NCBI RefSeq assembly: GCF_019972315.1
Contig: NZ_BLIZ01000001.1
Coordinates: 3,013,521 to 3,077,520, forward strand
Direction of reading: 5' to 3'
Length of the DNA stretch: 64,000 nucleotides
Source: Geobacter sp. AOG1
Lineage (GTDB): Bacteria > Desulfobacterota > Desulfuromonadia > Geobacterales > Geobacteraceae
A program made the position numbers and the translations under genes. The notes under the pieces were generated by a model, which ran no database searches, was not told the DNA's origin, and worked only from the letters and a program-made list of their open reading frames with translations. Shown piece after piece: positions 53,103 through 62,269 of this stretch (position 1 is the stretch's first letter; the number at the start of each line of letters is the position of its first letter).

Positions 53103-55088
53103 ATGGTCAGCAATGGTTCCAACAAAGAGGGAATACGCGACGGTTCTGCCCGGGCGACCGGGGGATTGCCCATTCTCGGGACTGTCCTGCGCTGCGGCTT
53201 CGGGTGCATCGTCATTGCACTGCTCCTTGTAAAGTCCGTCCATGCCTCTGTCCCGAGCGATTCCCAGCTTTTCATGGATAGCTTCAACTTGTTTCGGAAC
53301 AAGAATTATCCATCATCTCTCGCAAACCTGAACAGTCTCCTCGCCATCTACCCTGACACCCCCTTGCGCGACATGGCACTTCTCCTTCAGGCACAAGCCA
53401 ATGCCAAGATGGGAAACCAACTGGATGCCGCGCAGGCATTGGTCAAATTCCTCAAAGAATATCCGGATAGTCCCCTCAAGGTAAGCGCGAATTCGGAATT
53501 GGCGAACCTGGCAATCCGCCTACAGCGCGGAGAAAAACTGGCCAACAGATTGTCAGCCCCGCAGGCAACTGCAGGAAATTCAAATTTTGAAAGCCAGGTT
53601 GTCACGAAGGAAGAACTGGAATCTATTGGCAGCAAGGAGACCGAAGAAGAGCGCTTGGCAAGACTGAAGGTTGATGAGGAGAGGATTGCCCGAGAGAAAG
53701 TCGAACGGGATCGGTTGGCAGCAGCGAAGGCAGAAGAGGAAAGACTTGCCAAGGAAAAGACAAAGCAGGACAAGCTTGCAAGGCAACGGGCGGAAGAAGA
53801 GAGAATCGCATCAGAAAATGCAGAGCGTGAACGACTGGCACGGGTGAAGGCTGAACAGGAGAGGATTGCCCGAGAGAAAGCCGAACGGGAAAGGTTGGCG
53901 GTAGCGAAGGCAGAAGAGGAAAGACTTGCCAAGGAAAAGGCGGAGCAGGACAAGCTTGCAAGGCAACGGGCGGAAGAAGAGAGAATCGCATCAGAAAATG
54001 CAGAGCGTGAACGACTGGCACGGGTGAAGGCTGAACAGGAGCGTATTACAGCCCAAAATGCCGAACTGGAACGACTGCGCAGGGAACACATCGAGAAAGA
54101 GCAGATAGAGGCTCAAAAGCGGGAAGACGAGCGTGTCGTCGAACGGAATGCAGCCATTGAAATGGGAAGGCGTGCCAGCACTGTCATCAAAAGGGCCGAG
54201 ACACAGCATACTACTGTTGCTGCCGTGACAACCGGCCCATCATTGACAATCCCTTCTGAAGCTCATGTCGTTGTTTCACCTGAGTCTACTCCCCAGTCTT
54301 CTTCGCTAGTAGTAGCCGCTGACGCCCAAGCCGTCCCCACACAAACATCCATACCGGCACCTTCACCACCTGAGTTTTCACTGGAATGCTTTCCCCCGGG
54401 GGAAAACAGTGAAGTCGCGCGGATGGTATCAATCCCCTTCACCATAACCAATCTTGGTGTAGAACCGGACCGGTACCGCATCACCACCGACCTGCCGACC
54501 GACTTCAACGTCACCTTCGCGGCAGTCGGCAGACCGGGACGTCTACTGCGCGAAACCGAAACCGTTGCCCCCTCCGCCACGTTCCGAGGGATAATAAAGC
54601 TGCGCCTGCCGGGTAAGAGCATTGACGGACAGACCTTCACGCTCAGTCTGACCGCTGTGTCCACACGGGATGCAAACATTGCCGTCTCGAAAAAACTGCA
54701 TCTCGTCGCGGCCGCACCGCTACTCAGTACAGTGATCAAACCCCTCAAAAAGCGGGCTGCACCGGGAGAAACTGTTGCGTACCGGCTTATCCTGATGAAC
54801 GTTGGGAGCATGGCGGCGCGTGAAGTCGCCATGAAACTCATGTGCCCCCCCGCCCTGGAACCTGCTTCAATCGAGGATTCCGGTTTCAGGCGGGAAACAG
54901 ACGGTTCCCTCGTCACGGAAGGGATAGAACTGCCAACCGGGAGAATACGGGAGTTCGCCCTGACGTTTCGTGTCAGCACCATGGCGGCACATGACACCAC
55001 CCTCTCCTGCCGGCTGGATACAGAAGACCGGCAGCTTGGCAACACGCTTAGCGTGACGTCAGGCAACGTCCTGGTAAGCACCCACTGA
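53103..55088 (+). CDS. Envelope protein with TPR-like N-terminus and repetitive charged helix
   Basis: 661 residues. A hydrophobic segment (CIVIALLLVKSVHASVP) near residue 40 is a probable signal or anchor. Residues 50-150 resemble YbgF/TolA-associated TPR units (NYPSSLANLNSLLAIYPDTP, DAAQALVKFLKEYPDSPLKV). Residues 178-355 are a continuous highly charged helix (EEERLA, AEQERI motifs) built on an exact 180-bp DNA period. Two beta-rich domains make up the C-terminal 230 residues (VARMVSIPFTITNLGVEPDR, TVAYRLILMNVGSMAAREVA), like NEW3/CARDB-type repeats. No specific function recognised. The start has a weak ribosome site. Confidence 0.75.
   Translation: MVSNGSNKEGIRDGSARATGGLPILGTVLRCGFGCIVIALLLVKSVHASVPSDSQLFMDSFNLFRNKNYPSSLANLNSLLAIYPDTPLRDMALLLQAQANAKMGNQLDAAQALVKFLKEYPDSPLKVSANSELANLAIRLQRGEKLANRLSAPQATAGNSNFESQVVTKEELESIGSKETEEERLARLKVDEERIAREKVERDRLAAAKAEEERLAKEKTKQDKLARQRAEEERIASENAERERLARVKAEQERIAREKAERERLAVAKAEEERLAKEKAEQDKLARQRAEEERIASENAERERLARVKAEQERITAQNAELERLRREHIEKEQIEAQKREDERVVERNAAIEMGRRASTVIKRAETQHTTVAAVTTGPSLTIPSEAHVVVSPESTPQSSSLVVAADAQAVPTQTSIPAPSPPEFSLECFPPGENSEVARMVSIPFTITNLGVEPDRYRITTDLPTDFNVTFAAVGRPGRLLRETETVAPSATFRGIIKLRLPGKSIDGQTFTLSLTAVSTRDANIAVSKKLHLVAAAPLLSTVIKPLKKRAAPGETVAYRLILMNVGSMAAREVAMKLMCPPALEPASIEDSGFRRETDGSLVTEGIELPTGRIREFALTFRVSTMAAHDTTLSCRLDTEDRQLGNTLSVTSGNVLVSTH
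53681..54040 (+). repeat. Two tandem 180-bp repeats within the coiled-coil gene
   Basis: GAGGATTGCCCGAGAGAAAG recurs at 53681 and 53861, and the whole 180-base unit (60 codons) is nearly identical between copies. The exact multiple of three keeps the frame, so the helix length can change by recombination. Confidence 0.85.
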
Positions 55089-55122
55089 GGAAAAGTTATG
55101 GTTGGAGATGAAAGGAACTGAG

Positions 55123-56001
55123 ATGGCTGGCTTACAGAAGGTATTGATCATTGGGTGCGGCGATATCGGCCGTCGTTTAGCAGGGCTCGTGCAGGCACAG
55201 AATGGACGGGTAATCGCGCTAGTCCGGTCCGACGCACGACGTGACACTCTTCAGGAGATCGGCATCCAGACGCTGCAGGGGAATCTGGATGAACCGTCTT
55301 CTCTGGCGGACCTCCCCACGAACGACGCCGTGATCTTCTATTTCGCGCCCCCTCCCGGCGGAGGGTTCACCGACCCACGGGTCCGCGCTTTCTGCGCTGC
55401 TGTACCGGCCGGCGCCGAGCCGGCAAAGATCGTCTACATGAGTACCAGCGGCGTGTACGGAGATTGCGGCGACCGGCAGGTAACCGAAGAGACTCCCCCC
55501 AATCCGCAGACGGCACGGGCCAAACGGCGGCTGGACGCCGAAACCACTTTTCTTGAATGGGGTAGAGAACGCAACGTCCCTGTCGTTATCCTGCGCGTGA
55601 CCGGTATTTACGGACCGGGTCGTTTCCCCGTCACCCAGCTTGCCAGCGGCCAACCGGTCCTCCGGGAAGCCCCGCTCACTAATCGCATCCACGCCGACGA
55701 CCTGGCTCGAGTCTGCCTTGCGGCTGCGGAAAAAGGTGAGGCGGGGGAGATATTCAATGTCAGCGACGGCCATCCCGGCACCATGACTGAATATTTCAAC
55801 GCCGTTGCCGACGCACTCGGTTATCCGCGTCCCCGCCAGGTAACCATGGAAGAGGCGCGCGAGGTCATGTCCCCCCTTATGCTCTCCTATGTCAGCGAAT
55901 CGCGACGCATGGACAATTCGAAAATGCTCACACGCCTTGGCATCAAACTTCTCTACCCCACATTGGCGGACGGGATGAGGAAGAGCAGTAAAACTGATTA
56001 G
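55123..56001 (+). CDS. SDR-type NAD(P)-dependent epimerase/dehydratase (YeeZ-like)
   Basis: About 292 residues starting at the ATG at 55123 (AAAGGA six bases upstream). Rossmann motif VLIIGCGDIGRRLAGLV at the N-terminus, substrate-region MSTSGVYGDCGDRQVTEETP, and LRVTGIYGPGRFPV. The classical YxxxK is not obvious, as in several atypical extended SDRs of the YeeZ type. Substrate unknown. Confidence 0.85.
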   Translation: MAGLQKVLIIGCGDIGRRLAGLVQAQNGRVIALVRSDARRDTLQEIGIQTLQGNLDEPSSLADLPTNDAVIFYFAPPPGGGFTDPRVRAFCAAVPAGAEPAKIVYMSTSGVYGDCGDRQVTEETPPNPQTARAKRRLDAETTFLEWGRERNVPVVILRVTGIYGPGRFPVTQLASGQPVLREAPLTNRIHADDLARVCLAAAEKGEAGEIFNVSDGHPGTMTEYFNAVADALGYPRPRQVTMEEAREVMSPLMLSYVSESRRMDNSKMLTRLGIKLLYPTLADGMRKSSKTD

Positions 56002-56420
56002 GCAAAAAAATCATTATCGATGAGTGCCTTAAGACCTGCCGGGGTGAAGGGATATGAGTTCACCTTTTCTTGCCCCGCCCCATCCTGCCATTTCCAAAGA
56101 ATGATTTCTTCACCGTTTTGCGTGGTCCGAGTCACCTGATCGGGATTGAGGTCCGTAAAAAGCCGCCACATCGCTTCCAGGTCAAGCAGTTCAAACCCGT
56201 CAACCGACTGACCATTTGCTACTTTGGCGAGAAAGGGGTCGATCAGCTCGAAATCGACCAGATCGTCCGCAGTACGCCACCACTTGACGAAACTGTCCCT
56301 CTCTTTTCTCAGCGCCTGAACCTGTGCAGCCGCTTCCCGTCCTGTCATTGAATTGCCCCCCTCATATTTATAGCTACTGATGGCATCCGAATTCGTCGAT
56401 AACGTTCCAAGTATAGCCAT
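55998..56420 (-). CDS. Uncharacterised small protein
   Basis: About 140 residues from the ATG at 56420 (AGAGGAG six bases upstream); an internal ATG at 56348 also has GAGGGGGG before it, giving 116 residues. Soluble, Trp-rich centre (FVKWWRTADDLVDFELIDPF, DLEAMWRLFTDLNPDQ, ILWKWQDGAG). No family recognised. Its end overlaps the convergent epimerase gene by four bases. Confidence 0.65.
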   Translation of the reverse strand: MAILGTLSTNSDAISSYKYEGGNSMTGREAAAQVQALRKERDSFVKWWRTADDLVDFELIDPFLAKVANGQSVDGFELLDLEAMWRLFTDLNPDQVTRTTQNGEEIILWKWQDGAGQEKVNSYPFTPAGLKALIDNDFFA

Positions 56421-56518
56421 GGAATGCTCCTCTGCAAGCGCTTGGATTGGGATTGACCTTGTCACTGTTCCGGTGTAGTAATGTCGTGAGAACAGAAGCT
56501 GCCCAGAGGAGGAATCAC

Positions 56519-56908
56519 ATGTCCCACCCCAACCCCGAAGTAACCTTCAAGTACGTTGTCGCCCCTGACTACAACCCTGTTTACATTAATGGTGCCCATG
56601 GCGGTGTCTCGCCGCGCGGAGAAATCATGGTGAATTTCTACATTGAACGACTCCCCCTGCCCGATTCAATCACCCACGAGATCAACCTTAACGGCACCAT
56701 CGGCAATGAAACTGCAAGCAACCCTCCCGATCTGAAAACAACGCTCGTACGTCACGTCGACACCGGCATCGTCCTTACCGTCGAAAACGCCCGGATATTC
56801 CATGCCTGGCTCGGTGAACGAATCAGGGAAGCGGAAGCAATCGAGCGCGCCAAACCAGCCAGTCCTTCTCCCACACCTCCGGCAATGGGCGACGGAATGA
56901 CTCACTGA
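56519..56908 (+). CDS. Uncharacterised small protein
   Basis: About 129 residues from the ATG at 56519, preceded by GAGGAGGAA. A beta-rich body (VTFKYVVAPDYNPVYINGAH, GEIMVNFYIERLPLPDSITH) ends in a helix and a Pro/Ser-rich tail. It looks like the widespread small proteins that contain a conserved NGAxGGxxxxGEIxxxFY pattern, but I cannot name a function. Divergent from the 56420 gene. Confidence 0.72.
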   Translation: MSHPNPEVTFKYVVAPDYNPVYINGAHGGVSPRGEIMVNFYIERLPLPDSITHEINLNGTIGNETASNPPDLKTTLVRHVDTGIVLTVENARIFHAWLGERIREAEAIERAKPASPSPTPPAMGDGMTH

Positions 56909-56998
56909 CACGGTCCCCGAATGGCTAAGAACTCTGGGAGGTGCAAACCAAGTGCCTTGACAGACAAATAGATTTTACCCCCTGATGAGGAGCTTTCT

Positions 56999-58051
56999 AT
57001 GGAACATCTCAACCAACCGACCCGATTTCAATTTGCCAGTGACAATTACGCAGGAATCTGCCCCGAAGCATGGCAATCGCTGGACAAAGCCAACCGCGGC
57101 TACGCCAGCTCTTACGGCGATGACCCCTGGACCGCCAGGGCATGCGAAAAACTCCGGGAACTCTTCGAAACAGATTGTGAGGTGTTTTTCGTCTTTAACG
57201 GCACTGCGGCCAACTCCCTCGCATTGGCAGCCCTTTGCAAGTCCTACCACAGTATTATTTGTCATGAATTGTCCCACGTGGAAACAGACGAATGCGGTGC
57301 ATCGGAGTTCTTTTCCAACGGCACCAAGGTGCTGCTCGTGCCAGGACAAGACGGCAAGGTCGACCTGTCGGCAGTGGAACACACCATAAAACGCCGCACC
57401 GACATTCATTATCCTAAACCGCGCGCCCTCAGCATTACCCAGTCCACAGAACTGGGGACCCTCTACTCGGTGGCCGAACTTCAGGCAATTGGAGATTTTG
57501 CCCGGCAGTACGGCCTGCGCCTCCACATGGACGGCTCACGTTTTGCCAACGCTGTTGCCTCTTTGGGCGTTGCCCCCAAAGAACTGACCTGGCAGGCGGG
57601 AGTGGACGTCCTTTGCTTCGGCGGCACCAAGAATGGCATGGCTGTTGGCGAAGCGGTGGTGTTCTTCAACCACGAATTGGCCAATGAATTTGACTACCGC
57701 TGCAAACAGGCCGGCCAGCTTGCCTCCAAGATGCGGTTTCTCGCTGCCCCCTGGATCGGGATGCTGGAAAATGGGGCATGGCTCCATAATGCAGCCCACG
57801 CCAATAACTGTGCCCTCCAGCTTGCCGAGGGCCTGCAGGGGATACCGGGCGTAACCCTCGCCCATCCGTGCCAGGCAAACGCAGTCTTCCTTCAGTTGCC
57901 GCCTGCCGTGGCCGATGGTCTGCGCGCAAAGGGATGGCACTTCTACTCCTTCATCGGTACCGGCGGTGCCCGTCTCATGTGTTCATGGGAAACCCGCCCC
58001 GAGGATGTGGAGGCGTTCATCAGCGACACCAGGGAACTGGTACAGAAATGA
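56999..58051 (+). CDS. Low-specificity L-threonine aldolase (PLP-dependent)
   Basis: 350 residues. Cleaves threonine or allo-threonine to glycine and acetaldehyde. PLP-enzyme layout: FASDNYAGICPEAWQSL, VFFVFNGTAANSLALAALCK, LRLHMDGSRFANAVASLG and the Schiff-base Lys in VLCFGGTKNGM. GAG GAGCTTTCT upstream of ATG provides a ribosome site. Beta-eliminating lyase family; related activities are possible. Confidence 0.92.
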   Translation: MEHLNQPTRFQFASDNYAGICPEAWQSLDKANRGYASSYGDDPWTARACEKLRELFETDCEVFFVFNGTAANSLALAALCKSYHSIICHELSHVETDECGASEFFSNGTKVLLVPGQDGKVDLSAVEHTIKRRTDIHYPKPRALSITQSTELGTLYSVAELQAIGDFARQYGLRLHMDGSRFANAVASLGVAPKELTWQAGVDVLCFGGTKNGMAVGEAVVFFNHELANEFDYRCKQAGQLASKMRFLAAPWIGMLENGAWLHNAAHANNCALQLAEGLQGIPGVTLAHPCQANAVFLQLPPAVADGLRAKGWHFYSFIGTGGARLMCSWETRPEDVEAFISDTRELVQK

Positions 58052-58294
58052 ACAAAGAAAGAAATTGGTATGTAAATTGTAGGTAAAATTTTAACGCTGG
58101 GCTGTACATCCCTGGAATTTTTTGTTATTCTGTCATGACCTGAGCCGCAATGCCTGTTTAACGGGTTTTCCGACTCATGTTCCGACCGGATTGTGACAGA
58201 CAGCCATTTGACAGCTAACAGCGTGGAAACGCATTTTTATGGCGATCCTCGCCAGCCATATACTCTCGAAATATCAATATCGGAGGTACCAGTC

Positions 58295-58441
58295 ATGCAT
58301 GAAGACAAAAATGTTACGGGAACGCTTTTCGTTTCGTTTATCGCGGGAGCCGCTCTTGGCGCCGGGATCGCCCTCCTGCTCGCACCGGAAAAAAAGAAGG
58401 AGCTCGAGTTCGGCACCGATGAAGAGCCGCTTTTTGTCTGA
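58295..58441 (+). CDS. YtxH-like small membrane protein
   Basis: 48 residues from the ATG at 58295, which has GGAGGTACCAGTC before it. A glycine-rich membrane helix (TLFVSFIAGAALGAGIALLL) followed by APEKKKE, the signature of YtxH-like stress proteins. Upstream ATG or GTG codons in the same frame lack ribosome sites. Confidence 0.75.
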   Translation: MHEDKNVTGTLFVSFIAGAALGAGIALLLAPEKKKELEFGTDEEPLFV

Positions 58442-58486
58442 TTCCTTCCCCGGCAGTTCCCCCGTATACCCGAGGATCTGCGGTTC

Positions 58487-59836
58487 ATGAGTGCCTCCCT
58501 GCTCTATCTCCTGATCACGCTGGTTCTTATTGCCATCGGCCTGTTGCTGGTGCTCATAGCCCGGACATCCCGGAATCCTGCGGATGGGCTCGAATCTCGC
58601 TTCGATGCTCTGGAACGTAATCAGGAGCGCATCGAGCGGATGTTCCGCGATGAGCTGGCACAGAACCGCACTGAATCATCTACCAGCAGTAAACAATCCC
58701 GCGAAGAACAAAACAATGCCTTCGGAGCGTTCAGCGAAGCAGTTTTGCGCCGCATGGCAGAAGGTGCTGAGAACCAGAAGCGCCAACTTGACATCTTTTC
58801 CGGGCAACTCAAAACTCTCACCGACCACAACATCCAGAAACTGGACAAAATCAACGAAACGGTCGAGAAAAAACTCGCAAGCCTCCAGGAAGACAACAAC
58901 CGGAAGCTGGAGCAGATGCGCGCTACAGTGGACGAAAAGCTCCACGACACCCTGGAGAAGCGTCTCGGCGAATCGTTCAAGATCGTGAGCGAGCGGCTGG
59001 AACAAGTACACAAGGGGCTCGGCGAAATGCAGAGCCTTGCTACCGGCGTGGGTGACCTCAAAAAGGTCCTCACCAACGTCAAGACCCGTGGCACCTTCGG
59101 TGAGATCCAACTCGGGAGCCTGCTGGAACAGATTCTCACTCGTGAACAGTACGAGGTCAATGTTGCGACCAAACAGGGGAGCAGCGGCCGGGTAGAATTC
59201 GCCATCCGGTTGCCGGGGCGAAGCGACGAGCATGATCGCGCAGTCTGGCTCCCCATCGATGCGAAGTTCCCCCAGGAAGACTATCTGCGGCTGGTCGAAG
59301 CCCAGGAACAGGGGAATCCGGTTCTTGTTGAAGAAGCTTCCCGGCAGCTGGAGCGGGCTATCAAGGAGATGGCCCGGAATATCCGCGATAAATACCTTGA
59401 CCCGCCCCACACCACCGATTTCGGCATCATGTTCCTTCCCACTGAGGGGCTTTATGCCGAGGTGCTTCGCCGCACCGGTCTGTTCGAACAGCTGCAACGG
59501 GAGTTCAAGGTGGTGGTTACCGGCCCGACCACGCTGGCTGCGCTCCTCAACAGCCTGCAGATGGGTTTTCGCACCCTTGTCATCGAAAAACGCTCCAGTG
59601 AGGTATGGACCCTGCTCGGCGCGATCAAAACAGAATTCGCCACCTTTGGCGTGGTGCTCGACAAGACCCGAAAAAAGCTCCAGGAAGCGAGCAACACCAT
59701 CGATTCGGCTGCCACCCGCTCCCGCGTCATCGAGCGGAAACTCAAGAGTGTCCAGGAACTACCGACCGCCGAGGCAGTGCGCCTGCTTGATCTCGGAGAA
59801 GAACCCGCGGAACCTGATACATCCGAACAGAGCTGA
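58487..59836 (+). CDS. rmuC: DNA recombination protein RmuC
   Basis: 449 residues. N-terminal membrane helix (LLYLLITLVLIAIGLLLVLI), a long coiled coil to about residue 190, and the RmuC nuclease-like domain: LKKVLTNVKTRGTFGEIQLG, LLEQILTREQYEVN, LPIDAKFPQEDYLRLVEA, HTTDFGIMFLPTEGLYAEVL and GPTTLAALLNSLQMGFRTL. RmuC limits recombination at inverted repeats and is implicated in defence against foreign DNA. Confidence 0.95.
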   Translation: MSASLLYLLITLVLIAIGLLLVLIARTSRNPADGLESRFDALERNQERIERMFRDELAQNRTESSTSSKQSREEQNNAFGAFSEAVLRRMAEGAENQKRQLDIFSGQLKTLTDHNIQKLDKINETVEKKLASLQEDNNRKLEQMRATVDEKLHDTLEKRLGESFKIVSERLEQVHKGLGEMQSLATGVGDLKKVLTNVKTRGTFGEIQLGSLLEQILTREQYEVNVATKQGSSGRVEFAIRLPGRSDEHDRAVWLPIDAKFPQEDYLRLVEAQEQGNPVLVEEASRQLERAIKEMARNIRDKYLDPPHTTDFGIMFLPTEGLYAEVLRRTGLFEQLQREFKVVVTGPTTLAALLNSLQMGFRTLVIEKRSSEVWTLLGAIKTEFATFGVVLDKTRKKLQEASNTIDSAATRSRVIERKLKSVQELPTAEAVRLLDLGEEPAEPDTSEQS

Positions 59837-59866
59837 CTCCCTTCACCCACTATCCAGGAATCTTCC

Positions 59867-61015
59867 ATGCCCCTGAAACTCGGTGAAATGCTGGTGAATG
59901 AGAACATCATCACCCCAGAGGATCTGGACGAAACCCTCAAATGTCAGGTCATTTTCGGTGGTCGCCTCGGCACCAACCTCATCGAAATGGGATTTATCAA
60001 CGAGGAACAACTCGCTCACTTTCTCGCCAGAAAACTCGGCGTCCCCTGCACGACACCCCAGCAGCTCAATAATGTCTCTGCCGATGTCCTTAACCTCCTC
60101 CCTGCTGAACTCGTGAAGAAATATATGGCTATCCCCATCGCCCTCGACAAGAAACGCCTCACCCTTGCCATGGCCGACCCTACCAATCTGCCCGCCATCG
60201 ACGAAATTTCTTTCATGACCGGCTATATCGTATCGCCTCTTGTCGCCCCCGAGTTGCGGCTTGTCTTCTGCATGGAAAATTATTACGGCATAAAGCGCGA
60301 CATCCGCTACTTTCCCACTAACCGTGCCGTCGGCGGGAGGCGCCGACGTGAAGGTGTGTACGATGAACCTATAGCGATGAACCAACCGGCCGCGAAACCG
60401 GAACATGTCGACCCCTTCACCATCGACCGGGAGCTCATCGAATTCCCCCCGTTCGAAGGTTTCGACACGGAAGCACCTGACGACGCCGTACCTCCCGGAC
60501 AGATACCAACTGTACCGTCAGTACCTCGCCAGACCATGGAATCCATTGCCGAACGACTCGCCGAGGCGCATAACAGGGATGAAATCGCAGAAGCCCTCGT
60601 TACGTACCTGGGGCAGGAATTCCAGAGGGTAGCTCTGTTCCTCATCCGCGGAGAGATGGCCATCGGCTGGCAGGCAGTTCACGACAACAGACTTATCCAA
60701 GATTTCGACCGAACCGAGATACCCCTCGACAGCACCTCGCTCCTCAAGATGGTGGTCGATGAAAAACGATACTACCGAGGCATGGTCCCCCTCACCTCGA
60801 ACAATTCAAACATGCTTGCGGCAATGGGGGGCGACCTGCCGGATATCGTCCAGATCATTCCTCTTATTATGCTCGGGCGGGTGGTGACCATCCTCTATGT
60901 AGACGGACGACGCAACGATCAAGAAGCACGTCTCTTCGACCTGCAGAAACTCATCGGCAAAGTCGCCATGGCATTTGAGATCCTGATTCTGAAGAACAAG
61001 ATTCTCATGAGCTGA
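59867..61015 (+). CDS. MshEN (GspE N-terminal) domain protein without ATPase
   Basis: 382 residues. Residues 1-150 match the T2SSE_N/MshEN domain (LGEMLVNENIITPEDLDETL, IEMGFINEEQLAHFLARKLG, ELVKKYMAIPIALDKKRLTL, AMADPTNLPAIDEISFMTGY), which binds c-di-GMP in some secretion ATPases. No Walker motifs follow. A disordered linker (210-245) leads to a GAF-like C-terminal domain (IAEALVTYLGQEFQRVALFL, MLGRVVTILYVDGRR). A nucleotide-responsive regulator is a reasonable guess. Confidence 0.78.
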   Translation: MPLKLGEMLVNENIITPEDLDETLKCQVIFGGRLGTNLIEMGFINEEQLAHFLARKLGVPCTTPQQLNNVSADVLNLLPAELVKKYMAIPIALDKKRLTLAMADPTNLPAIDEISFMTGYIVSPLVAPELRLVFCMENYYGIKRDIRYFPTNRAVGGRRRREGVYDEPIAMNQPAAKPEHVDPFTIDRELIEFPPFEGFDTEAPDDAVPPGQIPTVPSVPRQTMESIAERLAEAHNRDEIAEALVTYLGQEFQRVALFLIRGEMAIGWQAVHDNRLIQDFDRTEIPLDSTSLLKMVVDEKRYYRGMVPLTSNNSNMLAAMGGDLPDIVQIIPLIMLGRVVTILYVDGRRNDQEARLFDLQKLIGKVAMAFEILILKNKILMS

Positions 61016-61100
61016 AATATGCAAGGTGTCATACACCTTGTGGCCATTTACTGTGAAACGGCGAAGATGGGACCAGTTGGGGAACCGCGGAAAAAATTCC

Positions 61101-61129
61101 TTGCAATCATCAGGAAAGATTGCTATAAA
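61101..61129 (+). promoter_or_regulatory. Sigma-70 promoter of the tRNA-Leu gene
   Basis: TTGCAA at 61101 and TATAAA at 61124 with a 17-base spacer; the -10 box ends 14 bases before the tRNA. Confidence 0.8.
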
Positions 61130-61143
61130 GACAATTCGTCAAT

Positions 61144-61230
61144 GCCGAAGTGGTGGAATTGGTAGACACGCAAGATTCAGGTTCTTGTGCTCGCAAGGGT
61201 GTGCTGGTTCGAGTCCAGTCTTCGGCACCA
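61144..61230 (+). tRNA. tRNA-Leu (anticodon CAG)
   Basis: Acceptor arms GCCGAAG and CTTCGGC followed by an encoded ACCA. The D-arm is GGTGGAATTGGTAGACAC; the anticodon arm is CAAGA-TTCAGGT-TCTTG, giving CAG. A long class II variable arm and the T-arm CTGGTTCGAGTCCAG follow. 87 bases including CCA. Confidence 0.96.
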
Positions 61231-61238
61231 AAAGATCA

Positions 61239-61271
61239 AGGGGTTACGGTAGATACCGTAACCCCTTTTCT
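61239..61271 (+). terminator. Intrinsic terminator of tRNA-Leu
   Basis: Perfect 12-bp arms AGGGGTTACGGT and ACCGTAACCCCT around AGAT, then TTTTC. Confidence 0.9.
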
Positions 61272-61682
61272 TTTCCCGTCCCTATCTGTCGTATCCTGCC
61301 GGGTTTAGAGTTGGTCCGTTTATGTAATTACTGACTGTTGTTGATATCCTGCATCCGGCGTCATATAATTGACAGCTAATTACACATTAAATACGATTTG
61401 TTACCTATTTTGCCGCAGGCTGGATAAGAGTGGATAACTATCGTCGCGCATTATGAAAATCCACGCTCCACAAGGGATTGATTCCACAAAATCTGTGGAT
61501 AACACTGTGGAATATATTGGCTGACGTGACGAAACTCGCAGAAAATATTTGCATATTAGCAAAAATGAATAAAAATATCGCGCGGCGAAACTGCACATAT
61601 TTTTAGCATTTTCGACATCTCTTTTCAACCTACCTATCACTTCCGGCCTGGTACTGAGTTGCATCATCTTTCCGAACGCCGT
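61272..61682. other. AT-rich non-coding stretch with DnaA-box-like sequences
   Basis: No supported gene. TGTGGATAA, a perfect DnaA box, is at 61494-61502; near matches are AGTGGATAA at 61429-61437 and GCTGGATAA at 61419-61427, with further TCCAC/GTGGA elements between them. An A/T-rich tract (61545-61615) follows on the side of the ribbon-helix-helix gene. Confidence 0.45.
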
Positions 61683-62132
61683 TTACAGGTACTTATCAAC
61701 CATCTCCTCAATCAGTTCACCAATTGTCGTCCGACGCTGTGCCGCGGCTATCTTCAATTTCAAATGAAGATCCTCCCGAATGTTCGCTGTCAACCGGACA
61801 TCACCCGCCGGAACCAGACCAGATAAGGGCTTTGCCTTGGCCGCCGGTTTGCCTTTCATCTTCCGGGAAACCTTGAGGGCGGTTGTGCGCGTGTGATGCA
61901 AAGACGCACCATACTCGTCCGCCGGTGGCGTGACGATATGTTCAGTCGTTTTTTGGACTGAACTGGTCGGTTCCGGCTCTACCTGCACTGAATATGTTTG
62001 CACGTCGATGCCAGCCTCAACCGGCACATTACGCAGAGCAGGCTTTCGCTTACCTGATGCCGACGTGGCATCATTCTTCTCATTATCGGTGCCAAAAAGC
62101 CCTAGCTGATCCTTTACATCATCGCTTAACAT
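61683..62132 (-). CDS. Ribbon-helix-helix domain protein
   Basis: 149 residues. About 105 N-terminal residues are disordered and basic. The last 40 (VRLTANIREDLHLKLKIAAA, QRRTTIGELIEEMVDKYL) form a typical ribbon-helix-helix DNA-binding fold, as in ParG-type partition proteins and antitoxins. No partner toxin or ParA is adjacent. ATG at 62132 with GGGGGA upstream. Confidence 0.75.
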   Translation of the reverse strand: MLSDDVKDQLGLFGTDNEKNDATSASGKRKPALRNVPVEAGIDVQTYSVQVEPEPTSSVQKTTEHIVTPPADEYGASLHHTRTTALKVSRKMKGKPAAKAKPLSGLVPAGDVRLTANIREDLHLKLKIAAAQRRTTIGELIEEMVDKYL

Positions 62133-62232
62133 ATATAACCAATCCCCCTGAATCTATGAAGTTCACACAACAAACAATCTTATACCAGTACCTACTTACC
62201 CACACAAGTACATATATCAAAAGAGCATACAA

Positions 62233-62268
62233 AAAAAGGAGCTGCGATTTCAACCGCACCTCCTTTTT
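62233..62268 (-). terminator. Intrinsic terminator of rluB
   Basis: AAAAAGGAG and CTCCTTTTT outer arms with an inner GCG/CGC pairing, directly after the rluB stop. Confidence 0.8.
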
Positions 62269-62269
62269 C

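Noticed and set aside
53681-54040. CRISPR array suggested by regular repeats.
   Set aside because: The repeat is in frame inside a coiled-coil gene, the units are contiguous and there are no spacers or cas genes.
61401-61667. 88-residue minus-strand frame over the DnaA-box region.
   Set aside because: It covers AT-rich repetitive sequence, lacks a good ribosome site and has atypical composition.
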